Part shown: positions 9,045 to 17,412 of the stretch, piece by piece
Position numbering within the stretch: position 1 is the first letter of the stretch
How the letters are laid out: every line of letters starts with the position of its first letter
Assembly: GCA_965221555.1 (NCBI GenBank)
Contig: OZ244895.1
Location: forward strand, 1,674,001-1,738,000
Direction of reading: 5' to 3'
Origin: JAJEAD01 sp965221555
Lineage (GTDB): Bacteria > Pseudomonadota > Gammaproteobacteria > HK1
Length of the DNA: 64,000 nucleotides
The notes under the pieces: generated by a model
Databases searched by the model: none
Told to the model about the DNA's origin: nothing
The model's input: only the letters and a program-made list of their open reading frames with translations
Position numbers and translations under genes: made by a program

Positions 9045-10762
9045 TGGCCGTGTCGCGCCGTCCGCGCAAGCCCGGGTCAAGGCAGAAGGCGGCGCGCGCG
9101 TCCCGTGCGCTCCAGTCGGCATACCGGTGTCACCGGGCCGGAGACCTCGCGGGGGCGGAGCGCGCCTATCGCCGGGTGCTTGCGCTCGATCCCGGCGATG
9201 CCGCCGCGCTCTCGCATCTGGCGGCCTTCGAGCGCGGGCGCGGCAACCTGGAGGCGGCGCGGGCGCTGCTCTTGCGAGCGGTGGAGTCCGTTCCCGGAGA
9301 CGCGAGTACCCGGAGCAATCTTGCCAATCTGCTCCAGGAGCTCGGGAGCCTGCCCGAGGCGCTGGGGCAGTATCGCGAAGCTCTGCGTCTCGACCCCTCG
9401 CACCTCTCGGCGCGATACAACCTGGGCAAGGCGCTGCAGCGTCTCGGCGAGTTCGAATCCGCGCTCGAATGCTTCGAAGCGCTCTGCGCGCTCGCGCCGG
9501 GCGACGCCGGCGCCTGGACCGCGCTCGGCCTCGCCCGGCAGGATGCCGGTCGCGGCGAGGAGGCGCGGGCATCCTGGCGCCGGGCGCTGGAAATCGATCC
9601 CCGAAACGCCGAGGCGCACAACGGCATCGGCGCCCTGCACGTGGAGCGGGGTGCGTTCACCGAGGCGGAGAGCGCCTTTCGGACCGCGCTGCACTGCGAT
9701 CCGGACTTCTCTCCCGCGTTCGTGAACCTGGTCCAGATCCGCCGCATCGGCGACTGCGACGCGGGGCTGGTGGAACGCATGCGGCGGCTGGCCGAGCGCG
9801 GCGAGCTCGACGACGACGGCGCGGCCGATGTCCACTTCGCGCTCGCGCAGGCCCGCGAAGGTCACGGCGATTGTGAAGGCGCCTTCACCCACTATCGCGA
9901 AGGCAACCGGCGTCGTCGCCGCCACGTCCATTTCCGGCGTGAAGCGCCGGGGGAACGGGCCGCCGCCCTCTCGGAGGTCTTCGACACGGTGTTCTTCGAC
10001 CGGTCGGCCGGCCGCGGGGACCCGAGTCCGCGGCCGGTGTTCATCGTCGGCATGCCGCGTTCGGGGACCAGTCTGGTCGAACAGATCCTGGCGAGTCACC
10101 CGGACTGCTTCGGCGCCGGCGAGCTTCCCCACCTCGGCGCCATCGCACGATCGATTCCCGCGCACGGCCACGGCGAGGGCCCCCGCCCGCGGTGGGTGGG
10201 CGCGCGGGACGAGACCGAGCTCGCGACCCTGGGCCGCGCCTACCTCGACGCGCTTCCCTCCGAAGCCCGGGGCGCGTTGCGGGTCACCGACAAGATGCCG
10301 GCGAACTACCTGCATCTCGGGCTGGCGGCGGCCATTCTCCCGCGGGCCCGGGTCGTCCATTGCCGGCGCGCGGCGATGGACGTCTGCTTCTCGATCTACG
10401 CTTCGCACTTCACCCACCGTGACGCCTACCCCTACGCCTTCGATCTGGAGGACATCGCGGCGGAGTACCTTGCCTGCGAGCGGCTCATGGCGCACTGGGC
10501 GCGCGTCCTGCCCCTGCCGATGCACGAGGTGCGTTACGAGCGTCTGGTCGAGGATCCGCAAGAGGAGATCAGGGGTCTGCTCACCTTCTGCGGACTGTCC
10601 TTCGACGAGCGCTGTCTGCGCTTCCACGAGACCGAGCGCCGGGTAAACACCGCGAGCAACTGGCAGGTTCGCCAGCCTCTCTACCGCGCCTCGCTCGCGC
10701 GCTGGCGTCGCTTCGAAGCGCACCTCGCCCCCTTGCGCGCCGCGCTCGGCAATGTCGAGTGA
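9044..10762 (+). CDS. TPR-repeat sulfotransferase (copy 3)
   Basis: A 572-aa protein with TPRs over about residues 20-260 and a sulfotransferase domain whose 5'-PSB loop FIVGMPRSGTSLVEQILASH begins near residue 331. The 3'-PB segment is VHCRRAAMDVCFSIYASHF and the C-terminus contains NTASNWQVRQPLYRASLARW. It is a clear paralogue of copy 2, and the two are translationally coupled. The frame is open far upstream inside copy 2, but the ATG at 9044 gives a normal N-terminus. The acceptor is unknown. It ends about 300 bp before the peptide/exporter operon on the same strand. Confidence 0.88.
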   Translation: MAVSRRPRKPGSRQKAARASRALQSAYRCHRAGDLAGAERAYRRVLALDPGDAAALSHLAAFERGRGNLEAARALLLRAVESVPGDASTRSNLANLLQELGSLPEALGQYREALRLDPSHLSARYNLGKALQRLGEFESALECFEALCALAPGDAGAWTALGLARQDAGRGEEARASWRRALEIDPRNAEAHNGIGALHVERGAFTEAESAFRTALHCDPDFSPAFVNLVQIRRIGDCDAGLVERMRRLAERGELDDDGAADVHFALAQAREGHGDCEGAFTHYREGNRRRRRHVHFRREAPGERAAALSEVFDTVFFDRSAGRGDPSPRPVFIVGMPRSGTSLVEQILASHPDCFGAGELPHLGAIARSIPAHGHGEGPRPRWVGARDETELATLGRAYLDALPSEARGALRVTDKMPANYLHLGLAAAILPRARVVHCRRAAMDVCFSIYASHFTHRDAYPYAFDLEDIAAEYLACERLMAHWARVLPLPMHEVRYERLVEDPQEEIRGLLTFCGLSFDERCLRFHETERRVNTASNWQVRQPLYRASLARWRRFEAHLAPLRAALGNVE

Positions 10763-11073
10763 CCCGCTACCACCCGGGAACGAGCGCGATGGCATCCGGC
10801 CTACGGCCCTGGTCGGGATTGCGACGCTGAGAATGTCGTGCCGCCTACGCCGGGACGAGACCAAGGCGCGGCGTGGCGCTTGATCGCGAGGGGCCGGTGG
10901 GCCGAGAGTCTCCGCCATGGTCCGGGGTGCGCTTGCGAGAGCTCGGCACGGGAGAAGGCGCTCACCTGGATCGGATGCGGGGCGGCCGAGCGGGTGACGC
11001 CGGCGAGGCCCTTGCGGTTTGCGGCACTACGACTCGGGTGGCGGGGACGAACCCCGGGCCAAGGAGGCAATCG
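10763..11073. other. Intergenic region upstream of the peptide/exporter operon
   Basis: I see no gene here. An open frame entering from upstream runs into the small peptide gene but has no ribosome site of its own. The only clear signal is a strong Shine-Dalgarno AAGGAGG at 11061-11067, seven bases before the ATG at 11074. Any promoter for the operon should lie here, but I could not identify convincing -35/-10 boxes. Confidence 0.5.
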
Positions 11074-11418
11074 ATGAGGAATTTCGTGGACATTTCCCAA
11101 CGCGTGTTGTGCACCTGCGGAGACGGCGGCGGGGGCGGAGGCGGCCGGGATGCCGGGGTCCAGGATGGCGACAGCTTCGCGTCCGATGCCATGGAGTGCG
11201 TCTCGGATGTCGCCCGGGGCGCGGCCACGGGCGCGGCGATCGGAGGCGCCAGTGGTGCGGTCGGCGGCGCGGCGCTCGGTGCGGCGGGACTCGCCCCCGG
11301 GATGGCGCTCGGCGTCAGCGCCGGCGCGCTCGCCGGAGGGAGCGGCGGAGCCGTTTCCGGAGGCATAGGCGGCGCCATGGACAGCGACGCCTGCGACCGG
11401 CTCTCGCGCGGGCGGTAG
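11074..11418 (+). CDS. Gly/Ala-rich 114-aa peptide, candidate microcin-like secreted peptide
   Basis: Not a recognised family. The N-terminus MRNFVDISQRVLCTCGDG is followed by a run of seven glycines in a row, an acidic stretch with a third cysteine (DAMECVSD), and a long glycine-zipper-like segment (about 49-102) built from GAA, GGA and GAV units. It ends MDSDACDRLSRGR with a fourth cysteine (C13, C15, C42, C107). Small-residue hydrophobic segments of this kind resemble class II microcins such as colicin V. The ATG at 11074 has a perfect AAGGAGG site. It is first in an operon with a small membrane protein, ACP, ketosynthase and a type I exporter, which suggests it is the exported product. 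The peptide contains no tyrosine. Confidence 0.6.
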   Translation: MRNFVDISQRVLCTCGDGGGGGGGRDAGVQDGDSFASDAMECVSDVARGAATGAAIGGASGAVGGAALGAAGLAPGMALGVSAGALAGGSGGAVSGGIGGAMDSDACDRLSRGR

Positions 11419-11510
11419 ACGTCGCAAGCGAGATTACGGTTCACGGACGGCTCGAGGCTCGTCGTCGGCGCCGGCCCGCCTCGAGCCGTCGCTCACCAGG
11501 GGGCATCGAA

Positions 11511-11765
11511 ATGAAGAAATCCGTTTCAAGCGTTCGCGAGGTCGCGTGCTTCGCGGGGGTTTTCCTCGTCGTTCACTTTCTGCTCGGCATCCTCTTCGAC
11601 TACGGCCTCTCGAGCGATGCGCCGGAGGGGGCCGAGCGTTGGGAGCCGGTCCTCGACCAACTGGCGCATTCGGTGGTTACCGTCGCGGTGGCGACGCCGG
11701 TCTATGTGGGTCTCATGTTCCTGTACCGCCGGCACCAAGCGAAGAAGGGGCGCGAGACCGGGTGA
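11511..11765 (+). CDS. Small two-TM membrane protein, possible immunity protein
   Basis: An 84-aa protein with no recognised family. It begins MKKSVSSVREVACFAG and has two likely transmembrane segments: about residues 12-32 (FAGVFLVVHFLLGILFDYGL) and about 55-74 (VVTVAVATPVYVGLMFLY). A short acidic loop lies between them and the tail RRHQAKKGRETG is basic, which suggests both ends are cytoplasmic. Genes of this size and topology directly after a bacteriocin precursor often encode immunity proteins; that role is inference from position. The ATG at 11511 follows CAGGGGG. The stop is within a few bases of the ACP start. Confidence 0.55.
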   Translation: MKKSVSSVREVACFAGVFLVVHFLLGILFDYGLSSDAPEGAERWEPVLDQLAHSVVTVAVATPVYVGLMFLYRRHQAKKGRETG

Positions 11766-11773
11766 GAGCGGCG

Positions 11774-12025
11774 ATGAAGGAAGACGTTCTGCGGATCATC
11801 GCGAAGGAATGCGGTCTGGAAGAGACGCCCGCCCTTTCGACTCCGCTGGCGAGCCTCGGCGCCGACTCCATCGACATCATCTCGGCGATCGGTGCGTTGG
11901 AGGAGCACTTCGGGATCGAGCTTCCACTGGGGTCCGAAGAGATCGACCTTGAACGCGTGGGTGACATCGTCACGACGGTGGAGCGGCAGATGGCGGCTCA
12001 CGATACGGGAACGCCGCTGAGATAG
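11774..12025 (+). CDS. Acyl carrier protein
   Basis: An 83-aa protein with the four-helix acyl-carrier pattern. The phosphopantetheine site is the Ser in LGADSIDIISAIGALEEHF, close to the standard D-S-L. The acidic helix II (EEHFGIELPLGSEEIDLERV) fits ACPs that dock onto a ketosynthase. It is separate from the housekeeping acpP context and sits directly before a KAS gene, so it probably serves a dedicated acyl chain. A GTG at 11762 overlapping the previous stop (GTGA) is an alternative start that adds four residues. Confidence 0.88.
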   Translation: MKEDVLRIIAKECGLEETPALSTPLASLGADSIDIISAIGALEEHFGIELPLGSEEIDLERVGDIVTTVERQMAAHDTGTPLR

Positions 12026-12037
12026 AGCAGACAAGGT

Positions 12038-13243
12038 ATGAGCGGGCTGCACAGGGAAGTTGCGGTCACCGGAACCGGTGCGGTCGCGGCCCCGCGCCTC
12101 GGTTCCAAGGGGTTGTGGCAGGCGCTTCTGCGGGCGCATTCGGGAATCGCCCGCCTCGCGCCTCCGCTTGCGACCGGACTCCGCGCGCCGGTGGCGGCAA
12201 GGGTGGTGGGATTCGAGGCGCCCGCGGGCGCCACAGACACCGACCCCTTCGTGCAGTTCGCTCTCGCCGCGGCCGCCGAAGCACTGCGCCAGGCGGAGTT
12301 GTCGGGCGCCGTCGCGGGACCACGCACCGCCGTCGTCATGGGAACGGCGATCGGGGGAGAGACGACTCGGGACACGCAGGCCCGCCGCCTGTACCGCGAG
12401 GGCCGTGCCCGGGTCGACCCCTTCAGCGTTACCAGGGTCATGCCGAGTGCCGCCGCGTCTCGGGTGGCGATGGCTCATGGTGTGACCGGGCCGGTATTCG
12501 CGGTCAACTCGGCCTGTGCCTCGGCGACCCACGCCATCGGGCTCGCGCTTCGGATGATTCGGGCCGGGACGGTGGACACGGCGATCGCGGGCGGCAGCGA
12601 GGCCTGCCTCACGTACGAGACCTTCAGGGCCTGGGAAGCGTTGCGGGTGTTGGCGCCCGACTGCTGCCGGCCCTTTTCCCGCGGGCGCAAAGGGCTGGTG
12701 CTCGGCGAAGGGGCCGGGGTCCTGGTGCTGGAGGGGGCGGATCGCGCCCGGGCGCGCGGAGTGGAGATCGTGGCCGAGCTCGCGGGTTTCGGCATGAGCT
12801 CGGACGCGGGCGACATGCTGCGGCCCGATGTCGAAGGTCCGGTTCGGGCGATGCGGGCCGCGCTCGAGGACGGCCACGTCTCGATCGAGCACGTCGGCCA
12901 TATCAACGCCCACGGCAGCGGCACCCGCGCCAACGACGTGACCGAGGCGCGGGCCATTGCGCGAGTCTTCGGCGATCGTGTCGACAGGATAGCGGTGACC
13001 TCCACCAAGGCCGTGCACGGTCACGCCCTCGGCGCCACCGGCGCGCTCGAGGCCATCGCCACCGCGCAGGCGGTACGCAGCGCACTCGTGCCGCCTATCG
13101 CCAACTACCTGGCCCGCGACCCGGAGTGCGATATCGATCTCGTGACCGGTCACCCGCGCCGACTGTCCATTCACACCGCGCTCTCGAATTCTCTGGCCTT
13201 TGGCGGCCTCAATGCGGTGCTCGCGTTCAGAGCGCCGCGATAG
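12038..13243 (+). CDS. Beta-ketoacyl-ACP synthase (KAS II/FabF-like)
   Basis: A 401-aa condensing enzyme with a complete Cys-His-His active site: C160 in VNSACASATHA, H292 in NAHGSGTRAND, and H329 in KAVHGHALGATGA. The glycine-rich C-terminal NSLAFGGLNAVLAF matches the family. It would extend an acyl chain on the adjacent ACP by decarboxylative Claisen condensation. No reductase, dehydratase or acyltransferase is adjacent, so it probably draws on housekeeping fatty-acid enzymes. It lies 12 nt after the ACP and 13 nt before the exporter, which indicates one operon. The lack of housekeeping neighbours argues for a specialised role. Confidence 0.88.
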   Translation: MSGLHREVAVTGTGAVAAPRLGSKGLWQALLRAHSGIARLAPPLATGLRAPVAARVVGFEAPAGATDTDPFVQFALAAAAEALRQAELSGAVAGPRTAVVMGTAIGGETTRDTQARRLYREGRARVDPFSVTRVMPSAAASRVAMAHGVTGPVFAVNSACASATHAIGLALRMIRAGTVDTAIAGGSEACLTYETFRAWEALRVLAPDCCRPFSRGRKGLVLGEGAGVLVLEGADRARARGVEIVAELAGFGMSSDAGDMLRPDVEGPVRAMRAALEDGHVSIEHVGHINAHGSGTRANDVTEARAIARVFGDRVDRIAVTSTKAVHGHALGATGALEAIATAQAVRSALVPPIANYLARDPECDIDLVTGHPRRLSIHTALSNSLAFGGLNAVLAFRAPR

Positions 13244-13256
13244 GGGCGCGGGCGAC

Positions 13257-15416
13257 GTGTCGGACCCTCGCATCGATCCTGCCGACGGGCCGCCGGCACG
13301 GGCTCCGTCCGGGGAGAGCGATTCCTCGATTGACCATGCCGCCACGGCTCTGGCCTGCCTCGCACAGAGTCTCGAGGTGCCGATGGACGAGGCGGCTCTG
13401 CGGGGCGACCTGCGCCGGCAGGGCGGGCGCGTCGATACCGAGACGCTGGCGCGGGCGGCGCGCCGAAGCGGCGTGCCCGTCGCGTTCATACGCTTCGAGC
13501 GCAGCGCGGCGGGTCAGCTGATCCCGCCGGCCCTGGTCGAGATCGAGGGCGGGGACTGGTGGCTGGTGGAAGCGATCGGACCGTTGCGAATCGAGCTCCG
13601 CCATCCAGGTGACCAGGTGCCCTGGCGGCTCTCGCGCCGACAATTCCGCCGCCAGTGGACCGGCGTCGCCGCCACCTCCACCCTCTCTTCGCCGAGCGCG
13701 CGGAACGACCCCGGGGCGCCGGCCGCGTCGCCGTTGCGCGCGGCCTTCGCGAGACGCCGCGGCGAGCTGGCCGAGCTGCTGGTGGGCTCGCTGTTCCTGC
13801 AGGCCCTCTCGCTCGCCTCGCCGATCGCGTTCCTCCTCGTCGTGGACAAGGTCATCAGCCACCACGGGATCAACACGCTCGACGTGATTCTCGTGGCGCT
13901 GATCGGAATCGCCGGGTTCGAGGTCCTCTGCGCGGGGCTGCGGACCCGGCTCCTCGGCCGCGCCACCACCGGAATCGATGTCGATGTGACCGCGAGCCTC
14001 TTTCGGCACCTGACCGAGCTGCCTTTCGGGTACTTCGTGTCGACACCGCTCGGTGGACTCCTCGCTCGCTTCGGCGACGCGGACAAGCTTCGCGGCTACG
14101 TCGTGCAGGCCGCCGTGGGTTCACTGGCCGATCTCCTGTTCGTGGGAATGTTCCTGGCTCTTCTCTTCTACCTCTCGGCGGAGATGGCCTGGATCGCTCT
14201 GGTCGCGCTGCTCCTGCAGTCGTTGGCGGCGCTGGCGGCGACTCCTCTTCAGAACGCGGCGCTCCGGGAGCGGCTTGCGCGCAGCCAATCCAACCAGGGC
14301 CTGCTCGCGGAGACGCTCATCGGGATCGAGACCGTCAAGTTGCTGGCCATCGAGACCGCGCAACAACGTCGCTGGGATGCGCAGCTCGCGGTCTACGCCG
14401 GGTCCCAGGACCGGGCCCAGAGCATCGCGAACGCCGCCCAGCAGGCGAGCGACCTCCTTGGCAAGCTGATGATGGCCGCGTTGCTGTGGTATGGCACGCA
14501 CCTGGTGATCGCGCAGACCCTGACCCTGGGTCAGTTGATCGCGTTCAACCTCATCGCGATGCGCGTTTCGACGCCGGTCATGCGTCTCGCCCGCTATTGG
14601 CTCGAGCTGCAGGGCGCGCGCCTCGCCCTTGGCAACCTGACCGCGTTGTTCTCGGTCGAGACCGAGACCCGCCGACCGCGCCCTCCGATGCCCGCGATCA
14701 GGGGGGAAGTGGAGTTTCACCGCGTTTCCTTCTCCTACACCCCGGAGGGGCCGGAGATCCTGAGCGATGCGAGCCTGCGCATCCGGGCCGGCGAAGTGGT
14801 GGCTCTGGTGGGGCCGTCGGGCGCCGGCAAGAGTACGATGGGCCGCCTGATCGCCGGACTGCATCCCCCGGATCGGGGCAAGGTGATGATCGACGGCATC
14901 GATGTTTCCGCCGTCGAACCCACCACGCTGCGCAGTCAGATTGGCTTCGTGTCGCAGGACTGCTTCCTGTTCGCGCGAACGGTCAGGGAGAACATCGCGG
15001 TGAGCGATCCCGCGATGGCCTTCGAGCGGGTGGTCGATGCCGCCCGGCTCGCCGGCGCCCACGAGTTCATCATGAGCCTGCCGCAGGGCTACGACACCCG
15101 GGTCGGCGAGAGGGGCACGACACTTTCGGGGGGCCAGCGCCAGCGTCTCGCACTGGCCCGGGCCCTCGCGGGCCGCCCCTCGATCCTGATTCTGGACGAG
15201 GCGACGAGCGCGGTGGACCGGGACTCCGAGCGGGAGATCGCCGCACGACTGGGGGAGATGGCGCGGGGACGGACAGTGGTGATCATCGGACATCGCGGTC
15301 TGCTGGTGGAGCGGGCGGACCGGACCTTCGCGCTCGCGGGGGGGCGGATTCGGCGGGAGTCGGGCCCCCGGCGCGAGCGAACCCCGGCCGAGGGGCCGAG
15401 CGAAGACGCGCCGTAG
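13257..15416 (+). CDS. HlyB-type ABC exporter with a degenerate C39-like N-terminal domain
   Basis: A 719-aa type I secretion ABC protein. The N-terminal ~130 residues have the C39 peptidase-like fold, but where bacteriocin exporters have the catalytic D-C-G this reads SSIDHAATALACLA, so the nucleophile is missing. This matches HlyB-type chaperone-like domains, which do not cleave a double-glycine leader. A TM domain follows (about 165-445). The ATPase domain has Walker A GPSGAGKST (about 518-526), signature LSGGQRQR (about 622) and Walker B ILILDEATS. The GTG at 13257, 13 nt after the ketosynthase stop, is preferred over upstream starts inside that gene. Confidence 0.88.
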   Translation: MSDPRIDPADGPPARAPSGESDSSIDHAATALACLAQSLEVPMDEAALRGDLRRQGGRVDTETLARAARRSGVPVAFIRFERSAAGQLIPPALVEIEGGDWWLVEAIGPLRIELRHPGDQVPWRLSRRQFRRQWTGVAATSTLSSPSARNDPGAPAASPLRAAFARRRGELAELLVGSLFLQALSLASPIAFLLVVDKVISHHGINTLDVILVALIGIAGFEVLCAGLRTRLLGRATTGIDVDVTASLFRHLTELPFGYFVSTPLGGLLARFGDADKLRGYVVQAAVGSLADLLFVGMFLALLFYLSAEMAWIALVALLLQSLAALAATPLQNAALRERLARSQSNQGLLAETLIGIETVKLLAIETAQQRRWDAQLAVYAGSQDRAQSIANAAQQASDLLGKLMMAALLWYGTHLVIAQTLTLGQLIAFNLIAMRVSTPVMRLARYWLELQGARLALGNLTALFSVETETRRPRPPMPAIRGEVEFHRVSFSYTPEGPEILSDASLRIRAGEVVALVGPSGAGKSTMGRLIAGLHPPDRGKVMIDGIDVSAVEPTTLRSQIGFVSQDCFLFARTVRENIAVSDPAMAFERVVDAARLAGAHEFIMSLPQGYDTRVGERGTTLSGGQRQRLALARALAGRPSILILDEATSAVDRDSEREIAARLGEMARGRTVVIIGHRGLLVERADRTFALAGGRIRRESGPRRERTPAEGPSEDAP

Positions 15417-15434
15417 GACGGGAGCGCCCGGCCA

Positions 15435-16802
15435 GTGAACAAGCGTGCCATGCCGATAGTGGCGGCGATTCGCCGCGCCAATCCGGTGCGGCGGGCCCTG
15501 GCCATTCCGGTGGTGCTCGGCATGGTCACCCTCGCGTGGGCTGCCGCCTCGGAGGTCGACGTGGTGGCGACGGCGACCGGCCGGCTGATCCCGTCGGCTC
15601 GGGTCAAGCAGGTTCAGCCGAGCGAGGGCGGTGTCGTCCGGCGGATACTGGTGGAAGAGGGCACCAGGGTTGCGGCGGGAGAGCCGGTCATGCTCCTGGA
15701 CCCCACGGAGATAGAGGCGGATCTGCGCCGTCTCGAGGTCGAGCTCGAGAATGCCCGCATGCATCGCCTGCGGGTGATCGCCGCGCTCGGGGAGCGCGAG
15801 GAAGTGGATCTCCCGCTGTTTTCCGTAGGGGCGCAAGGCCGAGCGCTCGCCCACCGCGCATATCTCCGCACGCTGATCGAGCAGCATCGGGCGGAACGGG
15901 CGCGAATCGACGGGGAACTCGACTTCGCCCGGGCCGAGCTTTCCTCGGCGGAGCTCCGCCGCCAGATGTTCGGAGAGAGTCTGAAACTGCTCGAAGAACG
16001 CCACGATGCGGCGGCTCATCTCGTGCGCGCGGGAGTGATGCCGCGCATCCGTTTTCTCGAGTTGCGCGAGGAAGTGCTGCGAATGCGCCGGGATCACGAG
16101 GAGCAGGGGCAGAGCATTGCCCGCGGCCGGGCTCGCGTCGAGAGCGTTGAGCAGCAGCGGCGGCGCCTGGGAGCGGAGTTCCGAAAGAACTTGAGCCGCG
16201 AACAGATCGAGGTCGAGGAAGGGATCGCCACCTTGACGCAGGAGCTGGTGAAGGCGAGGCGGCGTCTCGAGCGCATGACCCTGCGCGCTCCCGTCGACGG
16301 TACTGTGCAGGAGATCACGGTGTTCACCGAAGGCGGGGTCGTCGTCGCGGGCCAGCCGGTCATGAACGTGGTCCCGTCGGGCAGCACTCTCATCGTGGAG
16401 GCGCGATTGCTCAACAAGGACGTCGGTTTCGTCCGACCGGGTCAGCCCGCGTCGGTGAAACTCGCGGCTTTTCCGTTCACCCGGTACGGCGACATCAGGG
16501 GTCGGGTCGCAGGCATCTCGGAGGACGTGCTGAGCGGGGGGCGGCGCCCGCCGGCGCTCGCGCTCGGCGACGACATCGGCACCCGGCAGGCCCTGGCCGA
16601 TCTGCAGGCGCAGATGGCGGGCAACAGCTACCTCGTCCACGTCGGTCTCGATACCCAGGTGATGCCTCTGTCCGATGGCGTGACTCCGCTCGCGGCCGGG
16701 ATGATCGCCACCGTCGACATCGCCACCGGGCGCCGTCGGGTGATCGACTTTCTGCTCTCTCCCCTGAAGCGCTACCGCGTGCAGAGTCTGCGGGAGAGAT
16801 GA
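15435..16802 (+). CDS. HlyD-family type I secretion periplasmic adaptor
   Basis: A 455-aa membrane fusion protein. One N-terminal TM segment (about 20-45, ALAIPVVLGMVTLAWAAAS) is followed by a lipoyl/biotinyl-like half (VDVVATATGRLIPS, QPSEGGVVRRILVEEG), a long coiled-coil region (about 95-290, rich in EL..RR), the second half motif LRAPVDGTVQEITVFTEGG, and a beta-barrel end. It bridges the inner-membrane ABC exporter and an outer-membrane TolC-like channel, which is not in this window. The GTG start lies 18 nt after the exporter stop. With the ABC gene it forms a two-component type I secretion system. Confidence 0.9.
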   Translation: MNKRAMPIVAAIRRANPVRRALAIPVVLGMVTLAWAAASEVDVVATATGRLIPSARVKQVQPSEGGVVRRILVEEGTRVAAGEPVMLLDPTEIEADLRRLEVELENARMHRLRVIAALGEREEVDLPLFSVGAQGRALAHRAYLRTLIEQHRAERARIDGELDFARAELSSAELRRQMFGESLKLLEERHDAAAHLVRAGVMPRIRFLELREEVLRMRRDHEEQGQSIARGRARVESVEQQRRRLGAEFRKNLSREQIEVEEGIATLTQELVKARRRLERMTLRAPVDGTVQEITVFTEGGVVVAGQPVMNVVPSGSTLIVEARLLNKDVGFVRPGQPASVKLAAFPFTRYGDIRGRVAGISEDVLSGGRRPPALALGDDIGTRQALADLQAQMAGNSYLVHVGLDTQVMPLSDGVTPLAAGMIATVDIATGRRRVIDFLLSPLKRYRVQSLRER

Positions 16803-16835
16803 ACCACTGGTGTCGATTCGAAAGGAGTACCGGGC

Positions 16836-17294
16836 ATGAGGCTGCGTCGCGCAACCGCCGACGACATCGAAGCGGGTATCGAACTCGGCCGCCGTCTGCA
16901 CGAGGAGAGCGCGTTCGCTTTCCTGCCCTTCGATGGGGCCAAAGTCCGTCGCCTGCTCCGGCACATCACGAACCAGCCCGAGCGCTATTGCGTCTACGTG
17001 GTCGAACACGACGGTCGACTCATCGGCCTGCTCGTCGCGGAGGTCATGGAGTACTTCTTCTGTCGGGAGCTGCTCTGCGACGACCTGCTGCTCTTCGTGG
17101 CGCGGGACCAGCGTGGCTCGGCGGCGGCGCTCGTGCTGGTGCGCGCCTATCTCGACTGGGCGCGGCAAGTGGGCGCGCGGGAAGCCCGAATCGCGATGTC
17201 GACGGGAATAGACATCGACAAGACCGGCGCCTTCCTCGAGCGCCTGGGCTTCGGGCGGGTGGGCGGGGTGTACAAGCACCGTCTCCATGAATGA
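16836..17294 (+). CDS. GNAT-family N-acyltransferase
   Basis: A 152-aa single GNAT domain. It begins MRLRRATADDIEAGIELGRR, the standard beta1-alpha1 of the fold. The cofactor-binding region is unusual: the usual R-x-x-G-x-G/A appears as ARDQRGSAAALVLVRA, followed by the C-terminal GIDIDKTGAFLERLGFGRVG. A good AAAGGAG ribosome site precedes the ATG, 33 nt after the HlyD-like gene. GNAT enzymes usually transfer acetyl from acetyl-CoA to an amine. The ketosynthase/ACP context makes acyl-ACP-dependent acylation of the exported peptide conceivable, but this is speculation. Confidence 0.75.
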   Translation: MRLRRATADDIEAGIELGRRLHEESAFAFLPFDGAKVRRLLRHITNQPERYCVYVVEHDGRLIGLLVAEVMEYFFCRELLCDDLLLFVARDQRGSAAALVLVRAYLDWARQVGAREARIAMSTGIDIDKTGAFLERLGFGRVGGVYKHRLHE

Positions 17295-17412
17295 GGGGGG
17301 GAAGCCGAACGAGATGGCCGAGCGCCACCGAAGCGCGCAGTCCCCCTGACCGGGATCGCGCACCGGTGATCGATGCCCCGGAGCGGGGCACTTGCGGAGC
17401 ACGGAGGTTCCG

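Noticed and set aside
6819..9572. 917-codon open frame on the minus strand
   Set aside because: It is antisense to sulfotransferase copies 2 and 3, has no motifs, and is the usual high-GC shadow of the real genes.
3742..16802. Possible RaxX-like sulfated peptide system: sulfotransferases plus peptide plus type I exporter
   Set aside because: The layout resembles rax loci, but the 114-aa peptide contains no tyrosine, the exporter lacks the C39 cysteine, and about 300 bp separates the groups. I keep the two as separate observations.
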